Origin: Bolinopsis microptera
Lineage: Eukaryota > Ctenophora > Tentaculata > Lobata > Bolinopsidae
Reading direction: 5' to 3'
NCBI RefSeq assembly: GCF_026151205.1
Contig: NC_087076.1
Span: forward strand, 19,895,919 to 19,959,918
DNA: 64,000 nt
The notes below the pieces were generated by a model that searched no databases, was not told the origin of the DNA, and saw nothing but the letters and a program-made list of their open reading frames with translations. Numbering within the stretch: position 1 is the first letter of the stretch; every line of letters starts with the position of its first letter. Positions 35,701-46,310 of the stretch are shown in pieces. The position numbers were made by a program, and so were the translations under genes.

Positions 35701-38700
35701 AGCGACGGTAGAGGGGGACCAATGATGCAAACTGATGGGACCAACGTGAAGAATGATTTAAAACTCAATGATAACTGTACCAGAGTGGATCAGTGCAGAA
35801 GTTTGGAGGAGCTCAAACTGAGTGATGTGTTCAAATCGGGACTTGGACTAGTGAAGGATGTGGAGGCGAGTTTGGTCCTGCGAGACGACTCCAAGCCTAT
35901 AATGTTGAAGGCTAGAAACCTGCCGTATGCCTTGAGACACAAAGTTGAGGATGAACTTAACTCAATGGTTGAAAGCGGTATCCTGTCCAAAGTAGATGAT
36001 AGCCCGTGGGGGACTCCTCTAGTTCCAGTAAAGAAAGACGGAGGTGAGTCTGTTCGAATATGTGGAGACTACAAGTCAACGTTGAACAAGTGTGTGAGCA
36101 CCCGACAGTACCCTTTGCCCACAGCGGAAGAGTGCTTTAATACAGTTCGGGGTGGCCTAAAGTTTTCAAAAGTTGACATCAAGAAAGCTTACAATAACAT
36201 CCAGATTAGAGAGGAGGACCGAGTCTTGACGACACTTAACACACACAAAGGACTGTACCAATGGAATAGATTACCCTATGGTATCAGTAGTTCTGCAGCA
36301 ATCTTTCAGTCAATAATGGATGATACCCTACGCGGTGTGCCGATGACTTGTTGCAGAATAGATGATATCCTAATATCGGGTAAAAATGACGAAGAGCACT
36401 TGATTAACCTGAACAGAGTGATTTCTCGCTTGGAGAGACGTGGATTCAAGTGCAAACTCGAGAAAACCTGCCTTATGGAGAAAGAAGTGATTTACTTGGG
36501 ACACCGAGTATCAGCAGAGGGGATACAACCGGTACAGAGTAAAGTAGACAGTTTAAAGTTGGCTCCTGAACCCAAAAACGTGGACCAACTGGTCAGTTTT
36601 CTGGGTGCAGTGAACTACTATCGACGATATTTACCGAACCTGTCATCTGTTATTGCTCCCCTAGATAAGTTCAGAGCAAAGGGAGTGCCGTGGAAGTGGT
36701 CCAATGAGGAGCAGAAAGCGTTCCAAAGTTTGAAGAACTTGTTGTGTTCTCGTCGTGTGTTGACATTCTACAACCCTAAGCTACCTCTGAAACTCGATAC
36801 GGATGCGTCTAAATCTGGAATAGGAGCAGTATTATCTCACATAATGCCTAATGGAGAAGAACGCCCGATCGAGTATGTGTCACGAACCTTATCGTCTGCA
36901 GAAAGGAACTATGCACAAATGGACAAAGAAGCTTTGGCAATAGTATGGTCAATAAAGAGACTGCATATCTATCTCTATGGAAGGAGATTTAAACTGGTCA
37001 CGGATCACAAAGCTTTTGTTCGAATCTTTGGAGACAAACCAATTCCAGAGATGACAGCTAACCGGATAACAAGGTGGGCCTTATTCCTGATGAACTACCA
37101 ATACGACATCGAGTATCGCACCACAAAAGATCACGCAAATTGTGATATGCTGTCGAGACTACCAAAGGAGGTGAGACACCCAACTGTGGTTAAAGATGAC
37201 TGTTTGGATATGTTTTCTCTGACAGTGAGTGAAGCCATGCTCAACGCCGAGTTGGTGGCTCGAGAAACGAAGAAAGATCCGATACTGAGCAAGGTTTTGT
37301 GTTATATTCTGGAAGGATGGCCAGATTACCTGAAATGTGAGGGAGAACTAGCATCTTTTTGGAGCAGGAGAGATGAGCTGACAGTGGAACTAGGCTGTGT
37401 GACCTGGGGAGCTCGAGTGGTCATCCCTGTAAAGTTGAGAGATACTGTGATACGTATATTACATTCGACCCACATTGGTATGTCAGGTATGAAGAGCTTA
37501 GCTCGTTCTTATGTATACTGGCCTCGTCTTGACACACAAATCGAGGATACTGCTCGGACGTGTGAGACGTGTGGCAAGTACGGTAAGAACCTACCCAAAC
37601 TGGTAGATCATCCGTGGGCTAGAGCAACAGCACCATTCCAACGGGTCCATGTAGACTTTGCTGGGCCTTTCTTAGGCAGTATGTGGCTCTTACTGGTAGA
37701 TGCTTATAGTAAATGGCCTGAAGTAATTCAGATGAATGCTAATACAACATCTAGAGCAACAATTCGTGCATTAAGATCGATATTTGCACGAACAGGTATT
37801 CCTATGACACTAGTATCCGACAATGGACCCCAGTTTGTGTCTGAGGAAATCGAGAGTTACCTGCGCTCCAATGGAGTGAAACATGTCACAGTTCCGACCT
37901 ATAGCCCAAAGTCAAACGGAATTTGTGAACGCTTGGTGCAAACCTTTAAAGGAGCTTTAAAGAAAATGAATGAGTCGAGTAAAGACGTGAGTAAAAATCT
38001 ATATGATTTCCTGTTAACATATAGAAACACCCCGCATTCGTCTACTGGACAAACACCAGCAGTTTTAGCTTGGAACAGATCGCTGAGGTTTAGTCTACAC
38101 CAGATAAAACCAGCCGACCACATGAAGGTTCAAGCTTTACAGACTGAGAAACTGCAAAAAGTCGTAGATGAGCAAAAAAAGACACGAGAATTTATGGAGA
38201 ACCAACAAGTTTTTGTACGAATGGACAATCGAGGACCGTGGGTACAAGCTCGAGTGATCAAGAGATACGGTGATAACTCAAACAACTACGCAATCCAGCA
38301 CGAAGGCAGAGTGGTTAAGAAACACGCAGATGTGCTAAAACCTAGATACTCACCGGTAATTAGTATGAAGAGAGATGATGTACCCGAGAGTCAAAGACGA
38401 CGGTTGACAGAGGACGGGGACCGATATTTAATGATGAAGGGTCAAAAACTAAACGAGGTCCTGGAACGTAGACGACAGAGAGCGGAGTCACACATACCTG
38501 TTTCCGACCACATGACAACAAATGTTATTCCTCAGCAGTCAGCTCGATCAGCTTCACCTGTGGAGCAACCAGGTAGGTTGGTCCGTGAGTCCCAGTCGAG
38601 TCCGATTGTAAATAGTGAGTTAGTGTCTGGTTCGTCCGTGATTAGTAGCTCTAGCGTAGCGTCTAACAGTCCGTCTGTAGTCCGTTCGTCTGTAGCCAGA

Positions 38701-41700
38701 CCAGAGGAAAGGCCGAGTAGAAGGGCTAAGACTAATGCACTGATAAAGATGAAAGAGATGACGTAAGGGTATTTGAGCTAAAATATGTAATATTTTGGCC
38801 TTGTAATTGTAAATAATTGTTCGGACAGATGTTATATTAAGACATTATTTTTATCGTTACCGTTTTATAGATGTTATAATAAGACAGAGAAATAATTTTA
38901 CAGTTTTTTTTACTTTAATGTTTATTGTGAACCGTTTGATAATGTGAGTTTTTAATATTTGAAATGTGGAGAGTAATAGTGACAGTCAACCGAGCGCCAA
39001 GTGAGGGCCGGTATTGGACTGGAAAGAATATGTATGTAACGCGCGGACGCCAAACAGTTCTTGACCGAACAAAAGCAATAGCGCTAAACATTTAGCGATT
39101 GACTTTTGGTCGCGCGCCGCAGACCAGGCGAGATCAGAAGTGTTCGGTTAACCTAGCGAGGGGAATTGTTATATATTGTATTACTATAATTGATATTGTT
39201 ATATTTACTAATCAATGAACTTCCCTAGCCTCTTATGGCTAGTTCCAAATAGACTGTTCCTTGTTATATCAATGGTGACATTTCAAACTCTTCCATCAGA
39301 CCCATACCTTTTGATAAAGTGGACTGATAAAGTGATAAACCAAACACAAAGTAAACAACTCACCATAACACCACATTTAATCTTCACAACAGTATTCTTG
39401 ATAGCAGAGAGTTTTCCAGAGTCCGCTGTTCTGTCAGCTGTCTGTCCAACACTGACTGCATCCTCTTCTGACTCAAGAAGTGGTTGGAAGCCTCCAGGAG
39501 GTTCGTTTAGAGTAGCTGGACGGACCAATATAAACCAATACCTGTGGTACACATAACAATATAGTGTACTATACTATTATACTGTATACAATAAACTTGA
39601 CCTGTTACAGTGTTACAGACAATGTGCAATGTACATCTTGGTGTATAACAGGAAACAAATTTAAGAGTCTAAACAAATAAGCACCAAATTAAGGTGTTTA
39701 ATAGAGAAACTACACTTACGTAATGAGTTGAATGCCAGGAACAATGACCATGAGATATATGGTTTGAGAAGGAGAGAGGATGATGTTGAGAGCTAGATAT
39801 ATGGTAGCACCAAGTATTCCAGCAAAACCGGTTCCTGAACTCCACGATGTTATCACCGCTCTAAAACATTGTTTTGTTAATGAATATAACCAAGTTTTAC
39901 ACAACATTGATATATGTCCACATTGTGTGTGCTGGAGATGCTATTGAATCGAATTTTTTCCCGATCCATGACTCGTGCCGAAGGCACAAAAGAGTCAAGG
40001 ACAAGGGTTAGCGATCGAGGTTTTTTTTGTATATGGTAGCTTTGCGACCGTGCCTGCGAGCGTGCGTGCGTGCGTACGTGCCTTCGAGCACTGTTATCGC
40101 CCACGTGACTACCTGCGCAAAGTTATTTTGCGTGATAATCTGAATTATATAATTGTTGGCGCGCGGCGCTTAACCAACCAAGTACATTATTAATTTCATC
40201 ATGTATGATGTACGTATCCCACTAGGCACTATTTGATAGCATATTATTATTATTTTGAGTTAGTATTACTATTTTGCACAGATCCGTGTCAGGTTGCATA
40301 AACAAAAAACATATATGGTTACATAGAAGTATACACGATTTTCAAATTCAATATAGATTTATATTAACTGGGCGGCGCTCGGCAGTCGGCATGTCACTTC
40401 GCCATATTTGCATGTTTATATAAACAGTAAAGACTGGGCCGTCCCCAGGTTGTATGGAATATGATAAATACGCCATCACGGATCGGGAAATTGAGCGGCC
40501 ATCCACAAAAGAAAAGCGGCCGCATTTCTTGTTCACTTTGGACTTAGGCCTCCAACAAAATTTGGCGGCCAAATTCCAAAATTATCTCACAAAAATTCAG
40601 AATTTGGCCGCCAATCTTTTTGAGGCCTAAATCAAAAATCTGTTCTCAAAATAAGGTGGAAATGCGATTTCGAGTCGATTCCGAAAATTTCATGGACAAA
40701 TTTTGAAAACTGATTGAGTTGTTACAATTTTAGTGAGATCAATTCCACGAATATCGCGAACCAAGATACGGGCAATTTAGTTCATTTTTTGTGGTCTTTT
40801 CGCCTTAGTATCCACATTTAAACAGATATAAAGCTATAACTTACAGAGAATATGTAGTTTAGGCTTACCTTTCATATAAGGTAAGTTTCATTCAAAAATA
40901 TTGATATTTGACCAATTTATGGGACGAAATCTACCAAATTTGGTGCGTATGCCCAAATATGGGCATATGGTTTTTCGCTCATAACTCAGTCATTTTTTGT
41001 CCAATCTTGATGAAATTTCATATACGAGTTCAGGAGACCACTAGCTACAAGTAGAGCACCATAAACTAGGGTTTTGGGCATGTTCAGGGTATTTGGCTAA
41101 ATTGGGCCTAATTTGGACTAAATATGGCGTGGCTGCCCCGCGGGCACCGTTTGGTGGTCCGGGTCCGGGACCCCCTCAAAAGTTTGGTCACTGGTCCTAG
41201 TTTGTTGGTCAACTGCTATCTCGAAATCAAGTTTCACAAAAAATATCCATTGGCCCCCCCCCCCCTCAAACAACAAATTGATATTATTTTATGTCCATGA
41301 CATTATGTGTGCTGGAGATGCTATTGAATCGAATTTTTCGCTTTGGACCTCACAAACCTTTCAAAGTGAGAAGTAAGAGCTAAGAAGGTGACTTCTCCTA
41401 ATCCTGAGCTCAATGCAGCTAATGCCACTCCTGCACACAAACAAAAATATGATTATGGGGCAAATACTGCTTTTTAACATCTAGCAAGTAACCAAAATAT
41501 TGTACAAAGAAGATCATTCAACTCTTTAGTAATGAAAAAGTCATATAAGTGCAACTGATTTTTGTACAATAGGTTCTTACCGAATAGAATTAATGTAAAG
41601 TTGGTGGAACTTGCCACCATGATGAAGGAGGCAAAAGATATGAAAGCAGCACCACTCACTTTTACACTGAAACGATATTATATTATGTTAGTGCCTATCT

Positions 41701-42836
41701 AATGAATTGGTGATTTATGAAATAATCAACGTAAAATTGAACCAATTTGAGTCCAGTATTTAACAGATAATCTTCAGAGAGGACTAAGTCAAATAATAAT
41801 AATAATATATTGTCTGAATGAACATACTTGTAGTGAATCTTGTGAATAAATGTAGGTGCTATCAGTTTAATCCCTAGTGCTGGCAAAACATCTGCAAGCA
41901 AGATAGCCTGAAATAGAAGTCATTTAAACAATAATTATCATGAATAAAAAGGGACTATCAAGGGAGAAAACAATATCTATCATTTAAAATATCTATCTAT
42001 TATTACTGCAACTTACTCCAGTCGATATTTTCCCACAATATCCACCATCTGTACTATCTTTCTGAAATTATTAGGTTCTTAATGAAAAATTGCTAGTTTG
42101 GAGAAATCTTTAAAACTGATTAATAATAATTTTACCTACTGTTATTTTAACCATTCTTAACATTGAGGATTAACATGAGGTATTTTCAGTCTGATCATTT
42201 GATAATGTGTGCAACCAAACTGGCATGGTAATAATGACACTCCAACCAATAGATATGTAGCTGTATTTAATGAATATATATGAATCCCGTCCTAGCCCTT
42301 TTTGTATTCTTCAAATTTACTCACAGAAATTAGATCATAAGCAGCAGAAAGCATAATGACATATCCAAAATTGTTGCATAACCCAAACAACCTGAGATAA
42401 TTGCCAATCAAAATTTGCTTCAGAGCAACATATCTGTATTCCTAAACTCTGTCTGTTGAACAAATATCACTTCCAGATGGCATGGCCTACTCTCATGCTG
42501 TCTATAGGTGATGATTAATTCTGAAAAACTAGGGACAACTGGGGAATGATCCCAGAACCTCGACATTTCGCGTATCTTGCTCTACCAATTGAGCTACTGA
42601 CCCTGAATGATATCACGTTGAACGTGTCGTGTAATGTTGATATAGTGTGGATATATGCGAATATGTATTCTAAATAACTGTTGAAAAAATAGATCACAAG
42701 AATCAATACCAAATTAAAAAACTGTTTTTTGTACGTAAACTGTTTTAATAATGCATACATTATTAACTAAGAAAAGCAAAAATTCCTACCAAAAAGATAT
42801 GATTGCTCTTCGTTTGTTACTTTCCAGTTCTGACAT
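32736..42836 (-). CDS. CLN3: CLN3 (battenin), lysosomal membrane protein
   Basis: Twelve exons, all in phase (minus strand): 42836-42790, 42391-42325, 42061-42017, 41907-41828, 41666-41581, 41430-41358, 39860-39720, 39541-39364, 33999-33875, 33519-33426, 33256-33116, 32861-32736; 400 residues against 438 in human. CLN3 is a multi-pass late endosomal/lysosomal protein needed for glycerophosphodiester clearance and mutated in juvenile Batten disease. Conserved stretches: LFGLCNNFGYVIMLSAAYD, ILLADVLPALGIKLIAP, LSSGLGEVTFLALTSHFE, TSWSSGTGFAGILGA, ASEYLINQGMFE, SRSSASL, ILLILYEGLLGGLCYVNAF and SDSFGIVVAG. The loop in exon 8 has FQPLLESEED (L201-L202) where human CLN3 has its dileucine sorting signal. 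The C-terminus lacks the human CaaX box. Intron 8 holds a complete gypsy element; without it the intron would be 141 bp. Confidence 0.94.
32880..32952. repeat. Twofold ~38-bp tandem duplication in CLN3 intron 11
   Basis: GAGCTGTGTTATTACTGTAC continuing through ACTCTGCAATAAGTATAGC occurs twice in a row, 19 bp upstream (in gene sense) of the exon 12 start. Confidence 0.85.
33768..33885 (-). repeat. 32-bp tandem array carrying the CLN3 exon 9 donor, 4 copies
   Basis: On the minus strand each unit contains AATACAGGGT|GTAAGTACAG or a variant: the last ~10 bases of exon 9 plus the full 5' splice site. Donor G positions are 33874 (the one giving the conserved protein), 33842, 33810 and 33778. Use of any of the last three would read GTG TAA and stop one codon after the true junction. 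Confidence 0.88.
34049..34053. other. Target-site duplication (ATGGT), left
   Basis: Five bases repeated exactly at 39272-39276 on the other side of the gypsy element, as produced by gypsy integrases. Confidence 0.93.
34054..34158 (+). repeat. 5' LTR, 105 bp
   Basis: Begins TGTTATATATTG and ends GTTATATCA (TG...CA ends). It appears identical, base for base, to the 3' LTR, which implies a recent insertion. It is short for a gypsy LTR, and no clear TATA or polyadenylation signal was assigned. Confidence 0.96.
34171..38766 (+). CDS. Gag-Pol polyprotein of the gypsy element, 1531 residues
   Basis: A single uninterrupted frame. An ATG at 34102 in the same frame lies inside the LTR; the first ATG after the primer-binding region (34171, MANKLENL) is the likelier start. 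Numbering from 34171: Gag core 1-220; two CCHC zinc knuckles at about 244-257 (CKKCGLRGHEADKC) and 261-274 (CYKCSGLGHISSKC); aspartic protease around D392 (FDSGSAVSVVS); reverse transcriptase about 560-790, with the catalytic pair at D731-D732 in CRIDDILISG; RNase H from D876 (LDTDASKSGIGAVLS); integrase with a HSTH/CETC zinc site and catalytic D1162, D1217 and E1253, the last two 35 residues apart. No Gag/Pol frameshift is needed. It resembles mag/K02A2.6-like lineages. The YxDD tyrosine of RT is arginine (R729), which could impair activity. Confidence 0.95.
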   Translation: MANKLENLSLMADVKIWLERFDFHALANSWMGTVPDLAEDSSNAAERTLIIKKNVAVFISKCDAEIFKLLKALCAPENVADSNHPRLRKLLLDHLAPAPTKFAQRHKFRSGRQQSDESGASFISRLRSLANECEFGTNYNEALLDQILCGLKDEKLVSELLVKTDLDLETAIREALNREQAQKEAQGMHGSMSATVNSVKYSKHPTFKRTVNNPYLKKGESSQMDKKQYQPENRDSNNKSKTKCKKCGLRGHEADKCEVRCYKCSGLGHISSKCRNNWNKRDVNNVDSDAELQEFDDNCNSILDEEFYGLQCNFIEVNERSQLHDNCSIIVNSLGICTISRLHENIADSKFKLNSAESNSNSDKLIYDVNQLEGKPTVDVLINGKILNMEFDSGSAVSVVSKRVLVSCGLSSLTLQPSRKTLRVASGQQVIVDGYAVVDVTMNGKKVPDLHLYVAEDFPTLLGRPWITKFCGENWLDKLLSTRLVNRLAIETTQRSEDSQQVNNCEKCAGSDGRGGPMMQTDGTNVKNDLKLNDNCTRVDQCRSLEELKLSDVFKSGLGLVKDVEASLVLRDDSKPIMLKARNLPYALRHKVEDELNSMVESGILSKVDDSPWGTPLVPVKKDGGESVRICGDYKSTLNKCVSTRQYPLPTAEECFNTVRGGLKFSKVDIKKAYNNIQIREEDRVLTTLNTHKGLYQWNRLPYGISSSAAIFQSIMDDTLRGVPMTCCRIDDILISGKNDEEHLINLNRVISRLERRGFKCKLEKTCLMEKEVIYLGHRVSAEGIQPVQSKVDSLKLAPEPKNVDQLVSFLGAVNYYRRYLPNLSSVIAPLDKFRAKGVPWKWSNEEQKAFQSLKNLLCSRRVLTFYNPKLPLKLDTDASKSGIGAVLSHIMPNGEERPIEYVSRTLSSAERNYAQMDKEALAIVWSIKRLHIYLYGRRFKLVTDHKAFVRIFGDKPIPEMTANRITRWALFLMNYQYDIEYRTTKDHANCDMLSRLPKEVRHPTVVKDDCLDMFSLTVSEAMLNAELVARETKKDPILSKVLCYILEGWPDYLKCEGELASFWSRRDELTVELGCVTWGARVVIPVKLRDTVIRILHSTHIGMSGMKSLARSYVYWPRLDTQIEDTARTCETCGKYGKNLPKLVDHPWARATAPFQRVHVDFAGPFLGSMWLLLVDAYSKWPEVIQMNANTTSRATIRALRSIFARTGIPMTLVSDNGPQFVSEEIESYLRSNGVKHVTVPTYSPKSNGICERLVQTFKGALKKMNESSKDVSKNLYDFLLTYRNTPHSSTGQTPAVLAWNRSLRFSLHQIKPADHMKVQALQTEKLQKVVDEQKKTREFMENQQVFVRMDNRGPWVQARVIKRYGDNSNNYAIQHEGRVVKKHADVLKPRYSPVISMKRDDVPESQRRRLTEDGDRYLMMKGQKLNEVLERRRQRAESHIPVSDHMTTNVIPQQSARSASPVEQPGRLVRESQSSPIVNSELVSGSSVISSSSVASNSPSVVRSSVARPEERPSRRAKTNALIKMKEMT
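39167..39271 (+). repeat. 3' LTR, 105 bp
   Basis: Identical to the 5' LTR by eye. It is preceded by the polypurine tract and followed by ATGGT at 39272-39276. Confidence 0.96.
39921..41338. repeat. Insertion bounded by 38-bp direct repeats in CLN3 intron 6
   Basis: CATTGTGTGTGCTGGAGATG plus CTATTGAATCGAATTTTT occurs at 39921-39958 and, with one mismatch, at 41301-41338. The ~1.34 kb between holds no coding sequence but has GCGTGCGTGCG, CCGGGTCCGGGACC and a C-run. The right copy ends 20 bp from exon 6. It may be a large tandem duplication or an unknown element with a long target duplication. Confidence 0.6.
42532..42603 (-). tRNA. tRNA-like cloverleaf, probably a pseudogene or SINE head
   Basis: 72 bases on the minus strand fold as a tRNA: acceptor GGGTCAG/TTGTCCC (6 of 7 pairs including a wobble), D-arm GCTC/GAGC with a perfect A box (TAGCTCAATTGG), anticodon stem AGATA/TGTCG (4 of 5), T-stem CTGGG/CCCAG. 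The T-loop (ATCATTC) and base 33 (G, not U) are abnormal, and the would-be anticodon is CGA. These defects argue against function. It lies in CLN3 intron 1. Confidence 0.5.
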
Positions 42837-44404
42837 TTTTGATCTTGATGAAGGTTATCTGTTCCAGACTGATTTGCTTACTGTCATGATAGCTAAATAA
42901 ATGATCTAAGATTTAGCTGTTAATAACTATGGGGAATCTCAAGTCTCCTGCTGCTACTCATTATATAACATGTGTGTGTCAAATAGTTCAATGAAACAAA
43001 CACAACGACATTCACGATGAAAAATTTGAGACACTGTATTACAACCTGGACAATGCTGAGGGAAGTGCACTTAACACGTCAATACTCCTGCTACAAATTT
43101 TTATCCCGGAAAATCATCAAACCAGCCAAAACTACGAAGATTTAGGTGTTCATCATCTCCAGAAAAATAAGAAATTGCTAGGAACATTTGAGTCTGTTTT
43201 ATAATGAAAATCGAAGTTTCATCATAGCTAGTGCCATGATTTGTTATCGGAGGATCTCAAGAACTTGTAAAAATTTGTGTAGGTTTGCATTCATCTCCTA
43301 CACCGGCTCGGCTGCATCGATAGAATCATAGGTCTAGGTCAGGTTAAAGTTTGAAAAGTACAACTGACAACATAACCAAGCATTTAGTATTCATAAAATA
43401 ACCAGTTTTTAAACATTTTACCCCACATGCTACTTTGAATTTTAATTTCTTTAAATCAAATGATTATTAATGTTATATTATGTAGTAATTGTAAAAGTTT
43501 CATTCAAACTCCAAAATTACTTAAAATGTGAAGCAGTAGATCTAAAAATTATAAAATATTAAGTGATCGCATGACCACTTGTCAATATAGCGCTTTACAC
43601 AGTACCAATTAGACAGGTTAAAATACAACAAATTTATTTTAATGGACATTTAAAAAGAGTGAAACAAATTTAGTGAAACAAATTTAAAATTTTATCCTTT
43701 ATTTTACAATCATAATATAATAATATTTATAAGCCTCCGTTTTGAAAGTTTTAAATTTTAATACATTCACATTTTATTTACAATTCAATTATATGTACAA
43801 GTCAATAACTGGCCGCCAAAGCCGCGCATTCTTGAAAACAGGATTAACTTGATTATAGTTATACGACTATGTAAATTTAAAACTATCTGTGGTTTTTTCT
43901 TTTAAATAAATAAATTATAATTTTACCTAAGTCCAAAGCCAGCTTTGAAAAATTTACTATTAAATCATAATATATCGTCAACTTTAAATATTTACAATGC
44001 AACAATTCATTAATCTGTAAACACGCGTACTCCAGCCCCTAAACGCATAAATTGTTATGCGGCGCGGCTCAAGCCGGGCACGCACGTATTATTTTATACT
44101 GTTTGCTTTCTAATAAATATCGTGCCAATGTGTACGTCTAAATTGTAAACGTTCATGTTTTGTGTAAAGTGAATCCAATTGGGACTAGTGACAAGGATAA
44201 GGACCCAAGTGCCTGTACGGCTTTTTCGGACCCCTGTGGACCACTATTCTTGAAATCACTCTACAACATTGAACATTTATATCTACTACGTCATTTGGCA
44301 ATCATTGTCATTATTTAATCTAACTTTCTTATTAATTGCCGAGGGGGAAGAGTAAACGCTTCACATTAAAATTCAATATACAAAATTCAAAACCATCAAT
44401 ACGG

Positions 44405-44693
44405 CAGTGGCGTAACGAAAGGCCCTGCGGACCCCGCTGTGCAGGGGGGCGCCGTCTTAGGGGGGCGCCAAATCGTCGTTTGAATGTGGGACAATTTCGA
44501 AAACTTAACTAAAGTACTAGCAAAACTGCGCATTTTGCTCTAGATACACACTTTTTTAGAGATTTTACCGGCGTATTCTTTAAAATCACCTAATTTGTTC
44601 AATTTTAGGGAGGGGCACCAAAAGGGGAGGGGGCGCCAACAGGGGGGCGCTTTTTTCGGCAGGGGGGCGCCAACAGGCAACGTTACGCCACTG
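44405..44693. mobile_element. hAT-like MITE, copy 1, 289 bp
   Basis: Perfect 13-bp inverted ends (CAGTGGCGTAACG) and an exact 8-bp target duplication, CAATACGG, at 44397-44404 and 44694-44701. Eight-base duplications and CAGTGGCG-type ends are characteristic of hAT. The interior has several GGGGGGCGCC blocks and no frame for a transposase. Confidence 0.88.
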
Positions 44694-46049
44694 CAATACG
44701 GTATTAAATATTATGGACAAATCTATAGATCTATTTCGTAGTCATATATTCACACGATTTGCTTTATATTATTTTAATACTGTAATGAAGTACAGTAGGA
44801 TTTGTGTTTCGAGAAAGAAAGGTTGCGGTCAAATTATTAACAAAAGTAAACAAAAGTCCATCAGGGACTCCGTGGAGTCGAAAAAGGTACACGGCTGCTG
44901 TCTGGTGCTGCTAGGCATTTATTGATCAAGATGTTTTATTGTATTGATTTATAATGATTCTATTGTTCGTGACTAATCAAGTTCTAAGTGGAGGTATAAA
45001 GTGCTGCTCAAGATACTTCGTCATCTCATGTCCAGTATAATGATTAAGATAGTATACAATGCAGTTTTAGTAGTTGACCCATACAGTTAAGTCCGTCATA
45101 ACTCACAATCGTTAAGTCGTCGGTCAATTGTCAAAGTCGTTGTGTGTTTATTCGTTGAGATAGCAGTAAGATAAGATGTTACGCGCGCGCGTTTAATCCC
45201 GTCGACGTGAGATGTGACAATGAAAACGCCATAGAATTATTATTTTCGCGCGTTACGTAGAGTTTACCAGTGTGTAATACTAGTTAACACTGGGTGTACA
45301 CTGAGTGTAAGTGTAAGTTTCATATACAAGCCGTTGAATATTTCCAATTTTGAGTGTATCGTGAGCATGTTTTACAGTGCGATTGCTCGGTACTAGTGTG
45401 TTTGTGTATATATATATATATATATCATTTGTGGAGTATGGTGTAAGTAATGTTTTTGGTTGGAGTGCAGTGGTTGTATGTATGAGAAAGATATATGGTC
45501 ATTTTAGTAACTCACATAAATCAGAACTTGAGCTCATTTGTGGCAAAATTAAGCTCACACCAATCAAGTGTATCATGCTTGAATTGCAATTCTCGTAAGG
45601 CAATTTTCAATATATTCTTAAACCCGTTTGTCGGAGTATTAAAACTTATCTTACTTGATGTTTGTCGACAGCTGTTCCACATGTAGGATGATTGGTAGAT
45701 GAATTGTGAGGATGGTTGTGATGTAATGAAATAATCCTCTCGTCGTGGTGACCTGTTAAATGATGAGTACAGTGATAATGGTTCCTCTAACTTATTAATT
45801 TTGAATAGTTCTAAGAGACAAGTGTACTTGTACAGATTGTGGACCGTCAACAACCTGTGGGTTTTAAACAAGGGCTTGGAGTGTTCTTTTTGGTAAAAGT
45901 CCACCCCCAGTCTTTGCTTATCAACAGGTCAAAAAGAAAATTCAAACAATATACATGTACTATAGCATTGACCCTATATCAAAATTCAATATGGAATTAA
46001 ATAAAAATCTTAGTAAATTTTATAAAAACCCTTTAATAAGTAGTATTTG

Positions 46050-46310
46050 TAAGTTTATAACCTACCAGGACGCGCGCCGAGTTAGTCTCGTTGACGGATA
46101 TTTAAAACTTTCGAATATTTTGTAGTATCAGTTTTGATTGACGATGTCAACCCATCGAGATTGTTGCTTTTTGTAGGTTTTTAACCTACCAGGACGCGCG
46201 CTTCACATAGCCATGTGTCTACGCGTACTGCGTGACGCGCTTGTTTTACTGCAAGCGAGAGGGCTCTGGTTAGAGCAAAACGCGCGCCGAGTTGGACTCG
46301 TCGACGGTCC
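46050..46310. repeat. Dispersed CGCGCGCC-containing repeat
   Basis: AACCTACCAGGACGCGCG occurs near 46058-46080 and 46178-46200, and CGCGCGCCGAGTT-G-CTCGT-GACGG near 46072-46100 and 46279-46305. The units are duplicated in shuffled order. Non-coding. Confidence 0.6.

Larger units (their letters stand above)
34054..39271 (+). mobile_element. Complete Ty3/gypsy LTR retrotransposon, 5218 bp
   Basis: Layout: 5' LTR 34054-34158; primer-binding region ACTGGCGACGAG at 34159-34170; one gag-pol frame 34171-38766; about 400 bp non-coding; polypurine tract AGCGAGGGGAAT at 39155-39166; 3' LTR 39167-39271; ATGGT duplications outside. Domain order PR-RT-RNaseH-IN is the Ty3/gypsy order; no envelope frame. 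It lies in CLN3 intron 8 in the opposite transcriptional direction. Confidence 0.96.

Noticed and set aside
39283..39552. Frame running past the CLN3 exon 8 end
   Set aside because: The conserved part stops at 39364 where GTGAGT begins; the rest of the frame is intron and gypsy flank.
45521..45904. 127-codon minus-strand frame
   Set aside because: No family features, no start or splice context, and AT-rich composition like the surroundings.
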